Made by a program: the position numbers and the translations under genes
The notes under the pieces: model-generated
Told to the model about the DNA's origin: nothing
Databases searched by the model: none
What the model saw: only the letters and a program-made list of their open reading frames with translations
From: Campylobacter sp. RM16189
Lineage (GTDB): Bacteria; Campylobacterota; Campylobacteria; Campylobacterales; Campylobacteraceae
Assembly (NCBI RefSeq): GCF_012978815.1
Contig: NZ_LIWR01000006.1
Location: forward strand, 62,001-126,000
DNA: 64,000 nucleotides
Direction of reading: 5' to 3'
Shown: positions 1 through 8,605 of the stretch, one piece after another
How the letters are laid out: every line of letters starts with the position of its first letter
How positions within the stretch are numbered: position 1 is the stretch's first letter

Positions 1-1008
1 AGCCTTGATAAAGGTGCTAGATCTAATCGTTATGACTATGTCGGATCACTTTTGGCAAATTTATTTGGTTTTGAAGATGCTATTGTAGTAAATAATAACG
101 CAAGTGCTGTATTTTTGGTGCTAAATACCTTTGCAAAAAACGGCGAAGCCATTATCAGTAGAGGTGAACTGGTCGAAATCGGAGGCAGTTTTAGAGTACC
201 TGAAGTGATGTTAAATTCAGGAGCAATTTTAAAAGAAATAGGCACTACTAACAAAACAAATATAGATGATTATAAGAGTGCTATTAGTGAAAATTCCAAA
301 ATGATTTTAAAAGTGCATCGCTCAAATTTTGATATTGTAGGTTTTAGCGAAGAAGTAGATATGAGCGAGCTTTCAAATTTGGCTAAAAAACATGAGATAT
401 TGGATTATTACGATCTTGGAAGCGGATATATAGGTAGTTTGCCTTATGGGCTTGAGCATGGAGAGATTAGTTTGGCAAGCCTGGCTAAAAATGGAGTCTC
501 GCTTGTTAGCTTTAGTGGGGATAAGCTATTTGGCTCTGTGCAGTGCGGAATAATTTTAGGCAAAAAAGATCTGATAGAAAAGCTTAAGAAAAACCAACTT
601 TTACGCATGCTTCGCGTAGATAAGGTTATAATTTCGATTTTAAGCGAGAGTGTAAAGGCGTATATAAACCGTGAATTTGAGCTTGTAACCACTTTAAAAC
701 ATCTTTATAAAAGTATTGACGAGCTTAAAGAGTTGGCAAATAAAATCAACTCAAATTTAAAATCCCAGCTAAAAGTAGTAGACACTAAGACCTTTGTAGG
801 CGGAGGAACTATGCCAAATAAGGCTATTCCTAGCGTGGCTTTAGCTTTAGGTGGTGATGCAAATTTAAATGAATTGAAATTTAGAGAGAAAAATGTGATC
901 GGTCGCATCGAAAATGGAGAATTTTTACTTGATTTAAGAAGTGTTTTGGATAGTGATTTAAAGGAGCTCATAAAAGTAATAAACGAGATAGGAGAAGCGA
1001 ATGAATAG
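1..1008 (+). CDS. selA: L-seryl-tRNA(Sec) selenium transferase SelA (5' end outside window)
   Basis: SelA is a PLP enzyme that converts seryl-tRNA(Sec) to selenocysteinyl-tRNA(Sec) using selenophosphate. The reading frame is open from base 1, so the N-terminal part lies upstream of the window; the TTG at 52 is internal. The visible part begins in the conserved GxRxxRYDYVG-like segment, followed by FGFEDAIVVNNNASAV. The PLP-binding lysine is in SFSGDKLFGSVQCG (AAG at 523-525), and the C-terminal GGGTMPNKAIPS is typical of SelA. The last 8 bp overlap selB, so the two genes are co-transcribed. Family assignment is firm. Confidence 0.96.
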   Translation, partial: SLDKGARSNRYDYVGSLLANLFGFEDAIVVNNNASAVFLVLNTFAKNGEAIISRGELVEIGGSFRVPEVMLNSGAILKEIGTTNKTNIDDYKSAISENSKMILKVHRSNFDIVGFSEEVDMSELSNLAKKHEILDYYDLGSGYIGSLPYGLEHGEISLASLAKNGVSLVSFSGDKLFGSVQCGIILGKKDLIEKLKKNQLLRMLRVDKVIISILSESVKAYINREFELVTTLKHLYKSIDELKELANKINSNLKSQLKVVDTKTFVGGGTMPNKAIPSVALALGGDANLNELKFREKNVIGRIENGEFLLDLRSVLDSDLKELIKVINEIGEANE

Positions 1009-2824
1009 CTTGATAATAGGAACAGCCGGGCATATAGATCATGGTAAGACAGCCCTTATAAAGGAGCTAAACGGCTTTGAAGGAGATGGACTTGAAGAGG
1101 AGAAGAAGCGTGGCATCACGATAGATCTTAGCTTCTCAAATTTAAGCAGAGGCGATTCAAATATCGCTTTTATCGATGTGCCTGGTCATGAAAGCTTGGT
1201 TAAAACCATGATAAGTGGCGCATATGGATTTGATGCATGTTTATTTGTTGTAGCGGCGGATGACGGACTTATGCCTCAAAGCTTAGAGCATTTACAAATT
1301 TTAAATTTACTTAGCGTAAAGTCTTTGATAGTCGCGATAACAAAGAGTGATTTGGTTTCTAAAGAGCTTTTAGACCAAAGAGAGAATGAGATAAGAGAGG
1401 CTATAAAAAGCTATCAAAATCTTGAAATTTTAGAAATTTTTAGAGTCAGTATAAAAGATAAATCCAGTATTGACGAGCTTAGAAACTATCTTTTTACTTT
1501 ACAAGCCAAAAAACTTAGCGAAGATGGTGTTTTTCGCTACTACATAGATAGGGTATTTAGTGTAAAGGGTATCGGAAATGTCGTAACCGGAACCGTGATA
1601 GAAGGAAGTGTTAGGAAAAACGAGAGGTTATTTAACTACGGTGCAAACAAAGAGGTGCAGGTTAGAAGCGTTCAGATCCACGATCGTTTCGTAGATATGG
1701 CTCATCAAAGCAACCGTGTGGCATTAAATTTAACCGGAATTGAACTAAGCGAGCTTAAAAAGGGTCAGTTGCTAAGTAAAAAGGGATTTTTTAGAGGCTT
1801 TAAAGAAGCTGATTGTATAGTAATTGCAAAAAATTTAATACATAATGAAAGCGTTACTTTTTGCGTGGGAGCTAGATCAATTAGTGCTAAAGTGCTGATT
1901 TTAACTCAGAAAAACGATAACTATTTCGTGACATTTAAATTTGATAAGGATATGTTTTTAAAATTTGATGAACCTTTTGTTTTGATAGCCAATTCTCGTG
2001 TGATAGGCGGCGGAAGGGTCTTAAATCCGATAAACGAACCGCTTAAAAAACAATTGAAAATCGAGTTTTTAAATTTCTTGCTCAAAAAGGACTTTGTAAA
2101 CGCATTTAATATACTTAAAAATTCGCATAAAAATGGCTTTGGTATCATATCTTCGTATCAAAGATTCGGTCTTAATCATGAAGAGGCTTTAAAAGTAGCA
2201 AGGCAAATTCCAAATTCATACGTAGATGAAAACGCTCTAAACATCTATGATTTAAGTGCCATAGATAGGGTAAAAGCAGTAATAAAATTTATGATAGAAA
2301 AAAATCAATATGCGATATTTTCAGCTACATCAGTGGCTTTAAAGCTAAATTGGGCAAGCGAGGAGCTGTGCCAAAGGGCTATAGATGAGCTAAAAAGTGC
2401 GAATCTGATAGCTCAAAATGATGGCGTATATACAAAGATAGGCATTGATATAACGGAACTAAAGGTAAAGATAGAGGAGAGAATTTATAAAATTTTAGAG
2501 AGTGCAAATTTGGCTCCAGATGCACCTTATAATATCTATGATGAGCTTGAGATAGATAGGATCACAGGAGATAATGCGCTTAAAAAACTAACCGGAATAA
2601 GCCGAGTGGTAAGGCTGGCGCACAATCTTTTTGTAACTACAAAAGCTTTAAACGAGGCTTGCAAAAGACTAAGAGAGATCATCAAAAAAGAGGGTTTTGT
2701 AAATGTGATAAATGCAAAAGAACATCTAAATTTGAGCAGAAAATATGTAATAGCCTATCTTGAATATTTAGATACTATGCCGGATATTATTAAAAAGGGT
2801 AACGATAGAGTTATCAAAAAGTGA
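1001..2824 (+). CDS. selB: Selenocysteine-specific translation elongation factor SelB
   Basis: SelB is a GTPase that delivers Sec-tRNA(Sec) to UGA codons followed by a SECIS hairpin. The 607-residue product starts with the G1 motif GTAGHIDHGKTAL, then DVPGHE (G3) and TKSD (G4), EF-Tu-like beta-barrel domains, and a C-terminal stretch of winged helices (from about residue 370) that binds SECIS RNA in this family. Length matches bacterial SelB. The ATG at 1001 overlaps the selA stop, pointing to translational coupling. Its targets in this window are the TGA codons at 4705, 40455 and 46995. Confidence 0.97.
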   Translation: MNSLIIGTAGHIDHGKTALIKELNGFEGDGLEEEKKRGITIDLSFSNLSRGDSNIAFIDVPGHESLVKTMISGAYGFDACLFVVAADDGLMPQSLEHLQILNLLSVKSLIVAITKSDLVSKELLDQRENEIREAIKSYQNLEILEIFRVSIKDKSSIDELRNYLFTLQAKKLSEDGVFRYYIDRVFSVKGIGNVVTGTVIEGSVRKNERLFNYGANKEVQVRSVQIHDRFVDMAHQSNRVALNLTGIELSELKKGQLLSKKGFFRGFKEADCIVIAKNLIHNESVTFCVGARSISAKVLILTQKNDNYFVTFKFDKDMFLKFDEPFVLIANSRVIGGGRVLNPINEPLKKQLKIEFLNFLLKKDFVNAFNILKNSHKNGFGIISSYQRFGLNHEEALKVARQIPNSYVDENALNIYDLSAIDRVKAVIKFMIEKNQYAIFSATSVALKLNWASEELCQRAIDELKSANLIAQNDGVYTKIGIDITELKVKIEERIYKILESANLAPDAPYNIYDELEIDRITGDNALKKLTGISRVVRLAHNLFVTTKALNEACKRLREIIKKEGFVNVINAKEHLNLSRKYVIAYLEYLDTMPDIIKKGNDRVIKK

Positions 2825-2850
2825 TTGCATATCCGTTTAAAAAAAATTAT

Positions 2851-2856
2851 TATAAT
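2851..2856 (+). promoter_or_regulatory. -10 box upstream of the DsbC-like gene
   Basis: Perfect TATAAT 29 bp before the ATG at 2885, in the 60 bp gap after selB. The -35 is not recognisable, as is usual for Campylobacter sigma-70 promoters. The AAGAAGG before the ATG is the ribosome binding site. Confidence 0.6.
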
Positions 2857-2884
2857 CCTCGAAATTTTAACAAGAAGGTAAAAA

Positions 2885-3607
2885 ATGAAAAAAATTGTTG
2901 TAACTTCTTTGGTTGCTGCTAGTGCGGTTTTTGGTGCGAGCGATGATCAGATAAAGGATTTTTATAACGCTATGATAGGCGGAAAACAAGGCGTAAGTAT
3001 TACAGTAAGCGATCGCCAAAAAGTATCTGATAAATCAGATATAGAGGTAGTTACCGTAACTATAAGTGATGGCAAAAACTCTCAGCATGATGTAGTATTT
3101 ACAAAAGGTGATTTTTTATTTCCTGAAATTTTCGATCTAAAAGAGCACAAATCATACTCTAGAGATTTCCAACAAAAGATAACTGTTAAAAATTTAGCCG
3201 CAGTTTATAATAAAGAGGATAAGAAAAATATCATCTCCTTAGGAAATGACAGCAAAAAGCCTACTATAGTAGTTTTTTCGGATCCAGAGTGTCCATACTG
3301 TAGGGCCGAACTTGATAAGATAGAGGGTACTTTAAAAGAGTCTAATGTGCAAATCATACTAACTCCAGTGCATGATACAACAGCTCTTCAAAAGAGTTTC
3401 TTGGTATATAAAGATACGGCAGCCGCAAAGAGCGATAGTGAAAAGATAAAGGCTCTAAGAAAATACTTTGCGCCTGATTATACGGTAGATCAAAAAGCTG
3501 TAAGCGAGGATGATGTTAAAAAAATGGATGAGCTTCGCACTAAATATCTTGCTGCAGGTGTTAGAAGCGTACCGTTCATAATCAATCTGGAAGATCTTAA
3601 AAAATAA
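2885..3607 (+). CDS. Periplasmic DsbC/DsbG-like thiol:disulfide protein
   Basis: A 240-residue thioredoxin-fold protein. It has a Sec signal peptide (MKKI... to the VFGA/S region, about 18 residues), an N-terminal region of about 100 residues, and a thioredoxin domain with the catalytic CPYC at residues 136-139 in the FSDPECPYC context. The VPF near the C-terminus is the cis-proline motif. CPYC is typical of DsbG/DsbC-type isomerases, so a role in periplasmic disulfide reduction or isomerisation is likely. It lies between selB and the first fdh locus with its own promoter. A specific client is unknown. Confidence 0.75.
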   Translation: MKKIVVTSLVAASAVFGASDDQIKDFYNAMIGGKQGVSITVSDRQKVSDKSDIEVVTVTISDGKNSQHDVVFTKGDFLFPEIFDLKEHKSYSRDFQQKITVKNLAAVYNKEDKKNIISLGNDSKKPTIVVFSDPECPYCRAELDKIEGTLKESNVQIILTPVHDTTALQKSFLVYKDTAAAKSDSEKIKALRKYFAPDYTVDQKAVSEDDVKKMDELRTKYLAAGVRSVPFIINLEDLKK

Positions 3608-3621
3608 AAAACTAAATTTAT

Positions 3622-3646
3622 AAGGCTTTGATTTTTTCAAAGTCTT
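3622..3646 (+). terminator. Hairpin after the DsbC-like gene
   Basis: AAGGCTTTGA pairs with TCAAAGTCTT (one G-U) across a T5 loop, 14 bp after the stop codon. No long U-run follows, so termination may be weak. Confidence 0.5.
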
Positions 3647-3802
3647 TGTATCCATTTAATCGTAAATCAATTTCAGCTGCCAATAAATTTAATAAAAACA
3701 TCCGATAAACTATTTTTAAAATTTATTTCTATTCCTATAATTATTTTTTTATATTTTTAAATATATTTTAAGAATAATACTTAATACAACTTCTTTACTA
3801 TT

Positions 3803-3869
3803 TATAATTATAAGATATGCTAAATTTGCATAAAAAGTTTTTTAGGGCTTTTGCTACGAAAAGCTTTTT
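3803..3869 (+). promoter_or_regulatory. Leader of fdh locus 1: -10 box and terminator-like hairpin
   Basis: The 345 bp gap 3608-3952 is extremely AT-rich and has no gene. It contains TATAAT at 3803-3808. Downstream is a hairpin (GCTTTT at 3847-3852, loop GCTACG, AAAAGC at 3859-3864) followed by T5. If transcription starts near 3815, this hairpin sits in the fdh leader and could attenuate it. It could instead simply stop read-through from upstream. Confidence 0.4.
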
Positions 3870-3952
3870 ATTTGGAGATATTTTTATATAGAAATATGCC
3901 AAATTTGAATGTTATATTTTGCTTTTAAATTCTTTAATGAAAGGAGAGGGAA

Positions 3953-4162
3953 ATGGAGGGATTAAGACGAGAATTTCTTAAAAAATCCCTAAAGATGGGG
4001 GCTGTTGGAGCAGGTGTAGTTGCTACTTCAGTTGCTACCGCTAGTACCGGTGGTAGTCTAAAATCAGACTCCAATGGTGTAGTTGTAGGAAAATCAAATA
4101 AAAAAGAGGTGCTCTATAAAACGAGCAAAGAGTGGGAATATTACTATAAGATCGCTTATTAA
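3953..4162 (+). CDS. Small Tat-signal protein of formate dehydrogenase locus 1
   Basis: A 69-residue protein with an N-terminal twin-arginine signal (RREFLKKSLKMG) followed by an Ala/Gly-rich hydrophobic stretch and a short charged tail ending KEWEYYYKIAY. A strong AGGAGAGGG ribosome binding site precedes the ATG. Such small Tat proteins sit immediately upstream of fdhA in Campylobacter (Cj1513c-like position). The second locus has a paralogue at 39693-39872 with the same layout and tail. The function is not established; a role in export or assembly of the FDH catalytic complex is inferred from position. Confidence 0.8.
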   Translation: MEGLRREFLKKSLKMGAVGAGVVATSVATASTGGSLKSDSNGVVVGKSNKKEVLYKTSKEWEYYYKIAY

Positions 4163-4173
4163 GGGAGAAAACT

Positions 4174-7119
4174 ATGAATGATGCGCGTATAGGAAGACGT
4201 TCGTTTCTAAAGCTTGCAGCCCTTGGAGCGGGTAGCACTGTAGCTTTCGGAAAGAACGAAACAATAAGGGGAGTCACCAATGAGGAGATTAAAAATCCTT
4301 TTGAGGGCTCAAAGAGGGTTAGAACAATTTGTTCGATCTGCTCGGCTGGCTGTGGTATAGAAGCAGAGGTTAAAGATGGGGTTTGGATACGCCAAGATAT
4401 GGCTATGTATCACCCAATATCACAAGGTAGTCACTGCTGCAAAGGAATCGATCAGATCGATCTTACAAAGAGTAAACAACGCATCAAATATCCGATGAAG
4501 AAAGTTAACGGCAAATGGGAGCGCATTAGCTGGGAGACAGCTGTTAACGAAATCGGCGATAAGATGCTTGAAATTCGTAAAAAACATGGACCTGACTGTG
4601 TTGAGTTTTTAGGTTCGGCAAAATTTAGCAACGAGCAATCTTTCTATTTTAGAAAATTTGCGGCATTTTGGGGCACAAACAATATAGATCACGTTGCACG
4701 TATTTGACACAGCGCATCAGTCGCCGGAGCGGCGAATACTTGGGGTTATGGCGCTATGACAAACCACTTTGGAGATATTGCAGCGAATTCTAAGGCTATT
4801 ATGGTTGTAGGAGCAAATTCTGCCGTTGCAAACCCTGTTGGAGGCATGAAGCACTTCCTTCAAGCTAAAGATAGAAATAATGCAAAATTAATAGTTGTTG
4901 ATCCGATCTTTACTAAAACAGCTGCTAAAGCTGATCACTATGTGAGAGTAAGACCTGGAACCGATATAGCATTTGCTTACGGTATGCTACATCTTATATT
5001 TAAAAACGGATGGGAAGATAAAGAGTATATAGGCGATAGAACTTACGGAATGGATGAAATCCGTAAAGAGGCAGAGCACTGGACACCTGAGGTTGTTGAA
5101 GACGTTACGGGAGTGCCGGCTGATCAGCTAATCCAGGTAACTAGAATCTTTGCTACTACAAAGCCTGCCGCTGTTGCTTGGTCTTTGGGACTTACACAAC
5201 ACTCAATAGGTAGCTCTAATACGAGAATTTTCCCTATTCTTCAATTAGTGCTTGGTAACGCAGGAAAATCTGGCGGCGGATGTCAAATCATTCGTGGACA
5301 TGACAACGTTCAAGGTGCTACAGATATGGGTAATTTGGCGGATTCTCTTCCTACATATTATGGTCTTGGAGATGCGGCTTGGAAGCACTTCTGTAAAGGT
5401 TGGGGCGTAGAATTTGATGATTTCGTAAAACGCTTTGCGGTATCTACCAAAGAGCCTAAGCAAGGCGGTGCTCCTGTTAAAGGAACGAAATTTGAGGAGT
5501 ACTTCTATCACGATCCTAAAAACCCTGAAGATAGAAACTGGAGAAATGAAAAGGGTTGGTCGCTATCTAAATGGTGGCAAGGTGTCTTGAAAGAGGAAGA
5601 TACCTTTACAAGCGGCGAGCTAAAAGTTCTTTGGGTTCAAGGAACGGGAATTACCTCTATGGCTCACCTATCTAAAATTCAAGAGGCTATCGATAAACTA
5701 GATATGCTTGTTATAGCAGAGCCTTTTGTAAACGAAGTTGCTATTCTTAGTGATAGAAAAGATGGAATTTACATCCTTCCTGTTGCGACTCAGTTTGAAA
5801 ACGAAGGTATAGTTGTTGCGACTAACCGTGCTGCGCAATGGAGAACAAAGGTCGTAGATCCGCTATACGAGAGTAAGCCAGACCAAGAGGTTATGTTTGA
5901 ATTTGCAAAAAAATGGGGATTTTATGATGAGTATACAAAATCTCTTAGAATGAATGATAATCTTGAGGTGGTAAAAGATAGCTTTATATGGCCTGACGAT
6001 GCTACAAGAGAGCTTGCTAGAATGGGGCAATCTATCGGCCTTCAAGGATGGCAACCTGAGCGCTTAAGAAAACATCAACAAAACTGGGAAAATTTCGACC
6101 CTGATACCTTGATAGGTATAGGCGGAGAAGTTAAGGGCGAGTATTACAGCTTGCCGTGGCCATGTTGGGATAAGCAACATCCTGGAACACCAATACTTTA
6201 CGACCTAAGTAAGCCTTATGTAGAGGGCGGATGCGGATTTAGAAATCGCTTTGGTTTAGAGCATAATGGGGTTAGTCAAATAGCTTCTGAAGCTGTTCAG
6301 TTAAAGGGTTCTAAGGTAAAAGGCGGATATCCTCAAATTACAAAAGAGAATATCGAAACAGTTCTTGGCATCACTCTAACAGAGGAAGAAAAATCTAAGA
6401 TGGGTGCCAACTGGATGATGGATTATAGCGGTATTATTAATCAAAAATGCCGTGAGGCAGGCGTTGCTCCATTTGGTAATGCAAGAGCGCGTGCATTTGT
6501 ATGGGAATTTATCGATAAAATTCCAAAACATCGCGAGCCTCTACACTCGCCAAGATGGGATTTGGTTCAAAAATATCCTGCTATTGATGATCAAAAGAAG
6601 AATTTCCGTGTTGCGGTTAAATTTAAATCAGAACAACAAGAGCAAGATTGGAGCAAGAACTTCCCAACTATTATCAGCTCAATGCGCCTAGTAAACTTGA
6701 GCGGTGCCGGAATGCTAGAGAGAACAAGTAAATATCTAGCGGCTATTACGCCTGAGATGTTTGCCTATGTTAATCCGGAGCTAGCTCTTAAATATGGTAT
6801 CCAAGATAAGGATATGATGTGGATTCATTCGCCTCAAGGCACAAAGATTAAAGTAAGATGCTATCACAATCATAGCGTTACGCCTGATAGAATTTGTTTG
6901 CCTTATAACTTTGCGGGCGTGATGCAAGGTGTTGATCTAAGTCACCGCTATCCTGAGGGAACTAAGCCTTATACGACAGGAGAAAGCTCAAATACCATAA
7001 CAAACTACGGATTTGATCCGGTAACTCAAATTTCAGAGTATAACGCAGGCTTGTGTAGATTGGAAAAAGCTGATGATATGGGCTTTAAAACCAATTTCTT
7101 AGATGAAATAGCGAAGTAA
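4174..7119 (+). CDS. fdhA: Formate dehydrogenase alpha subunit, selenocysteine-containing (copy 1)
   Basis: Periplasmic catalytic subunit that oxidises formate to CO2 with a Mo- or W-bis-pterin and one [4Fe-4S] cluster. The frame is interrupted only by TGA at 4705-4707 (codon 178), in the HVARI-U-HS context where FDHs carry Sec. Read-through gives 981 residues, the normal size. The N-terminus has a Tat motif (GRRSFLKLA). The cluster motif is CSICSAGC with a downstream CCKG. Downstream motifs include NTWGYGAMTNHFGD, GxxQHxxGSSNTR and GGGCQIIRGHDNVQGATDMG. fdhB follows after 10 bp. It is a clear paralogue of the copy at 39900. Automated callers would split it into two ORFs. Confidence 0.96.
4708..4740 (+). 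promoter_or_regulatory. bSECIS element of fdhA copy 1
   Basis: Thirteen bases after the Sec TGA, TCGCC (4721-4725) and GGCGA (4731-4735) form a perfect 5 bp stem around the loop GGAGC. Position and G-rich apical loop fit bacterial SECIS elements read by SelB. Copy 2 has the identical stem but the loop GGTGT. Confidence 0.75.
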
Positions 7120-7129
7120 GGAGTAGGTA

Positions 7130-7690
7130 ATGGCAAGAATGAAATTTTTCGTAGATAACGATAGATGTATAAGTTGTTTTGGATGTCAAGTTGCTTGCTC
7201 TTCTGCTCATGAAGTTCCTGTAGGTGTATATCGCCGTAAGGTTATCACGCTATACGACGGCGTTGAAGGCAAAGAGGTTTCAACAACTATTGCATGCCAA
7301 CACTGCACCGACGCTCCTTGCGAGCAGGTTTGTCCTGTGGATTGCTTTTATATCCGTGAGGACGGTATCGTTCTTCACGATAAAAACAAATGTATCGGCT
7401 GCGGATACTGCTTGTATGCATGTCCGTTTGGTGCGCCGCAGTTTCCAAGAGACGGAGCGTTTGGTATCAAAGGCGAGATGGATAAATGTACAATGTGTGC
7501 AGGCGGTCCTGCTCCTACAAATTCACATGATGAGCGCGAACTATACGGACAAAACCGTATCGCAGAGGGTAAAGTGCCTATGTGTGCGGCTGTTTGTGCG
7601 ACAAATGCTCTTTTGGTTGGAGATGCAACCGAAGTTGCAAACGTGTATCGCAAACGTGTCACACTTCGCAATACAGGCTTTTCTATCTAA
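7130..7690 (+). CDS. fdhB: Formate dehydrogenase iron-sulfur subunit (copy 1)
   Basis: A 186-residue ferredoxin-like subunit that passes electrons from FdhA to the membrane subunit. It contains four cysteine groups: CISCFGCQVAC, CQHCTDAPCEQVCP, CIGCGYCLYACPFG, and CTMC paired with CAAVC. These are enough for four [4Fe-4S] clusters. There is no signal peptide, consistent with co-export on FdhA. It starts 10 bp after fdhA and is followed by a strong terminator, so this locus has no fdhC of its own. It is 20 residues shorter at the C-terminus than copy 2. Confidence 0.93.
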   Translation: MARMKFFVDNDRCISCFGCQVACSSAHEVPVGVYRRKVITLYDGVEGKEVSTTIACQHCTDAPCEQVCPVDCFYIREDGIVLHDKNKCIGCGYCLYACPFGAPQFPRDGAFGIKGEMDKCTMCAGGPAPTNSHDERELYGQNRIAEGKVPMCAAVCATNALLVGDATEVANVYRKRVTLRNTGFSI

Positions 7691-7694
7691 ATTT

Positions 7695-7717
7695 AAGGGG
7701 CAAATTCGCCCCTTTTT
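7695..7717 (+). terminator. Rho-independent terminator of fdh locus 1
   Basis: AAGGGGC and GCCCCTT form a perfect 7 bp GC-rich stem with the loop AAATTC, followed by a T-run. It lies 5 bp after the fdhB stop codon and ends the locus without an fdhC. Confidence 0.9.
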
Positions 7718-7777
7718 CTTCTCTTTTTATCCTCTAAAATTTAGCTTTCATTTTATCTTTCATTAATCGCAGCGAGT

Positions 7778-7783
7778 TATAAT
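7778..7783 (+). promoter_or_regulatory. -10 box of the TraT-like lipoprotein gene
   Basis: TATAAT 30 bp before the ATG at 7814; AAAAGGA precedes the start codon. Confidence 0.55.
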
Positions 7784-7813
7784 TTGTCTAAAATCAGATA
7801 AAAAGGATTTGCG

Positions 7814-8392
7814 ATGAGGTATCTTCAAATTTTACTCCTTTTGTTTATGGCTTTTTTCTTTGCGGCTTGCAGCACAAATAGCACTCCAAAGCTATATCTA
7901 AACTCAAGTGCGCCTGTGTTTATCACAAATTTAGATGCAAATAGAACAGTTTTTATAAATTTTAAAAACTCATCAGGCCATCAAAACACTCTTGAAGAGA
8001 CGGTCAAAAAGAAATTTGTAAACAAAGGCTTTGTGCCGGTAGCTGATAAAAAGCGCGCCGATATAGTTATACTTGGGGATTTTATGATGCTTGAGAGAGT
8101 GGAGCGAAAAGATCCGAATGTCTTTATAAATTTAGGCTACGGCTTTGGCTCATTTGGACGCAGGAGCTCAGCCGGTGTTGGCATAGTGTTTGGCGATCCT
8201 TTTTATGATGATTACTACAACACTCGCCACTACATCTATAAAGCAACCGTTAGCGTCTCAATCACTACAAAAGAGCGCGAACAGCGCACCATACTTGATG
8301 TGCAAAGCGATAAAAACGTATATTCTCCAAGCTACATCATGCCTTTTGTAGAAGATAAGATAGCTACTCAGATAATCAACTTCTTTTATTAA
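7814..8392 (+). CDS. TraT-like outer-membrane lipoprotein
   Basis: A 192-residue lipoprotein with an N-terminal hydrophobic segment and lipobox FFAAC (Cys19). The segment NRTVFINFKNSSG...LEETVKKKFVNKGF and the following KKRADIVI resemble the TraT complement-resistance family (plasmid surface-exclusion lipoproteins), as does the late 'TVSVSITTKERE' strand. The Gly-rich centre (YGFGSFGRRSSAGVG) is where TraT has its Gly-rich membrane segment. It appears monocistronic between two hairpins. The TraT assignment rests on pattern recall and is moderate. Confidence 0.6.
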   Translation: MRYLQILLLLFMAFFFAACSTNSTPKLYLNSSAPVFITNLDANRTVFINFKNSSGHQNTLEETVKKKFVNKGFVPVADKKRADIVILGDFMMLERVERKDPNVFINLGYGFGSFGRRSSAGVGIVFGDPFYDDYYNTRHYIYKATVSVSITTKEREQRTILDVQSDKNVYSPSYIMPFVEDKIATQIINFFY

Positions 8393-8397
8393 TTTTG

Positions 8398-8431
8398 TTT
8401 GTAGAGAGGGCGTATAGGCTCTCTTTACAAA
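8398..8431 (+). terminator. Hairpin after the TraT-like gene
   Basis: TTTGTAGAGAG pairs with CTCTCTTTACAAA, with a two-base bulge on the 3' arm and a 10-base loop, just after the stop codon. It is not followed by a clear U-run. Confidence 0.5.
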
Positions 8432-8505
8432 CCTTTATCTTTTCAAACCATGCTTATAATTTATCGAGCTAAATTTCAAATTTGTTTTTGATATATATTT
8501 TAGAG

Positions 8506-8548
8506 TTGATATATATCAATATCTTTAACTGCTTAATAATGATATACT
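8506..8548 (+). promoter_or_regulatory. FNR/CRP-type box and -10 of the TonB-like/ABC/NnrS operon
   Basis: TTGAT-N4-ATCAA at 8506-8519 is a perfect 14 bp palindrome matching the FNR consensus exactly. TATACT at 8543-8548 is a good -10. A start near 8554 would put the box at about -41.5, the geometry of a class II activator. A second half-like TTGATATATAT lies at 8488-8498. This suggests low-oxygen or nitrosative control by a CRP/FNR-family protein. Confidence 0.65.
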
Positions 8549-8605
8549 TAATCAAAATTAAAAGAAATCAAATTTTTTATAAATTTCACACAAAAAGGAT
8601 ATAAG

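Noticed and set aside
4705-4707. TGA in fdhA copy 1 as a nonsense mutation
   Set aside because: The codon is at the known Sec position, both sides align with the paralogue, a SECIS-like hairpin follows, and selA/selB/selC/selD are all present.
7224-7766. 180-codon open frame overlapping fdhB copy 1 in another frame
   Set aside because: It lacks any recognisable domain, while the overlapping frame is a clear four-cluster ferredoxin subunit.
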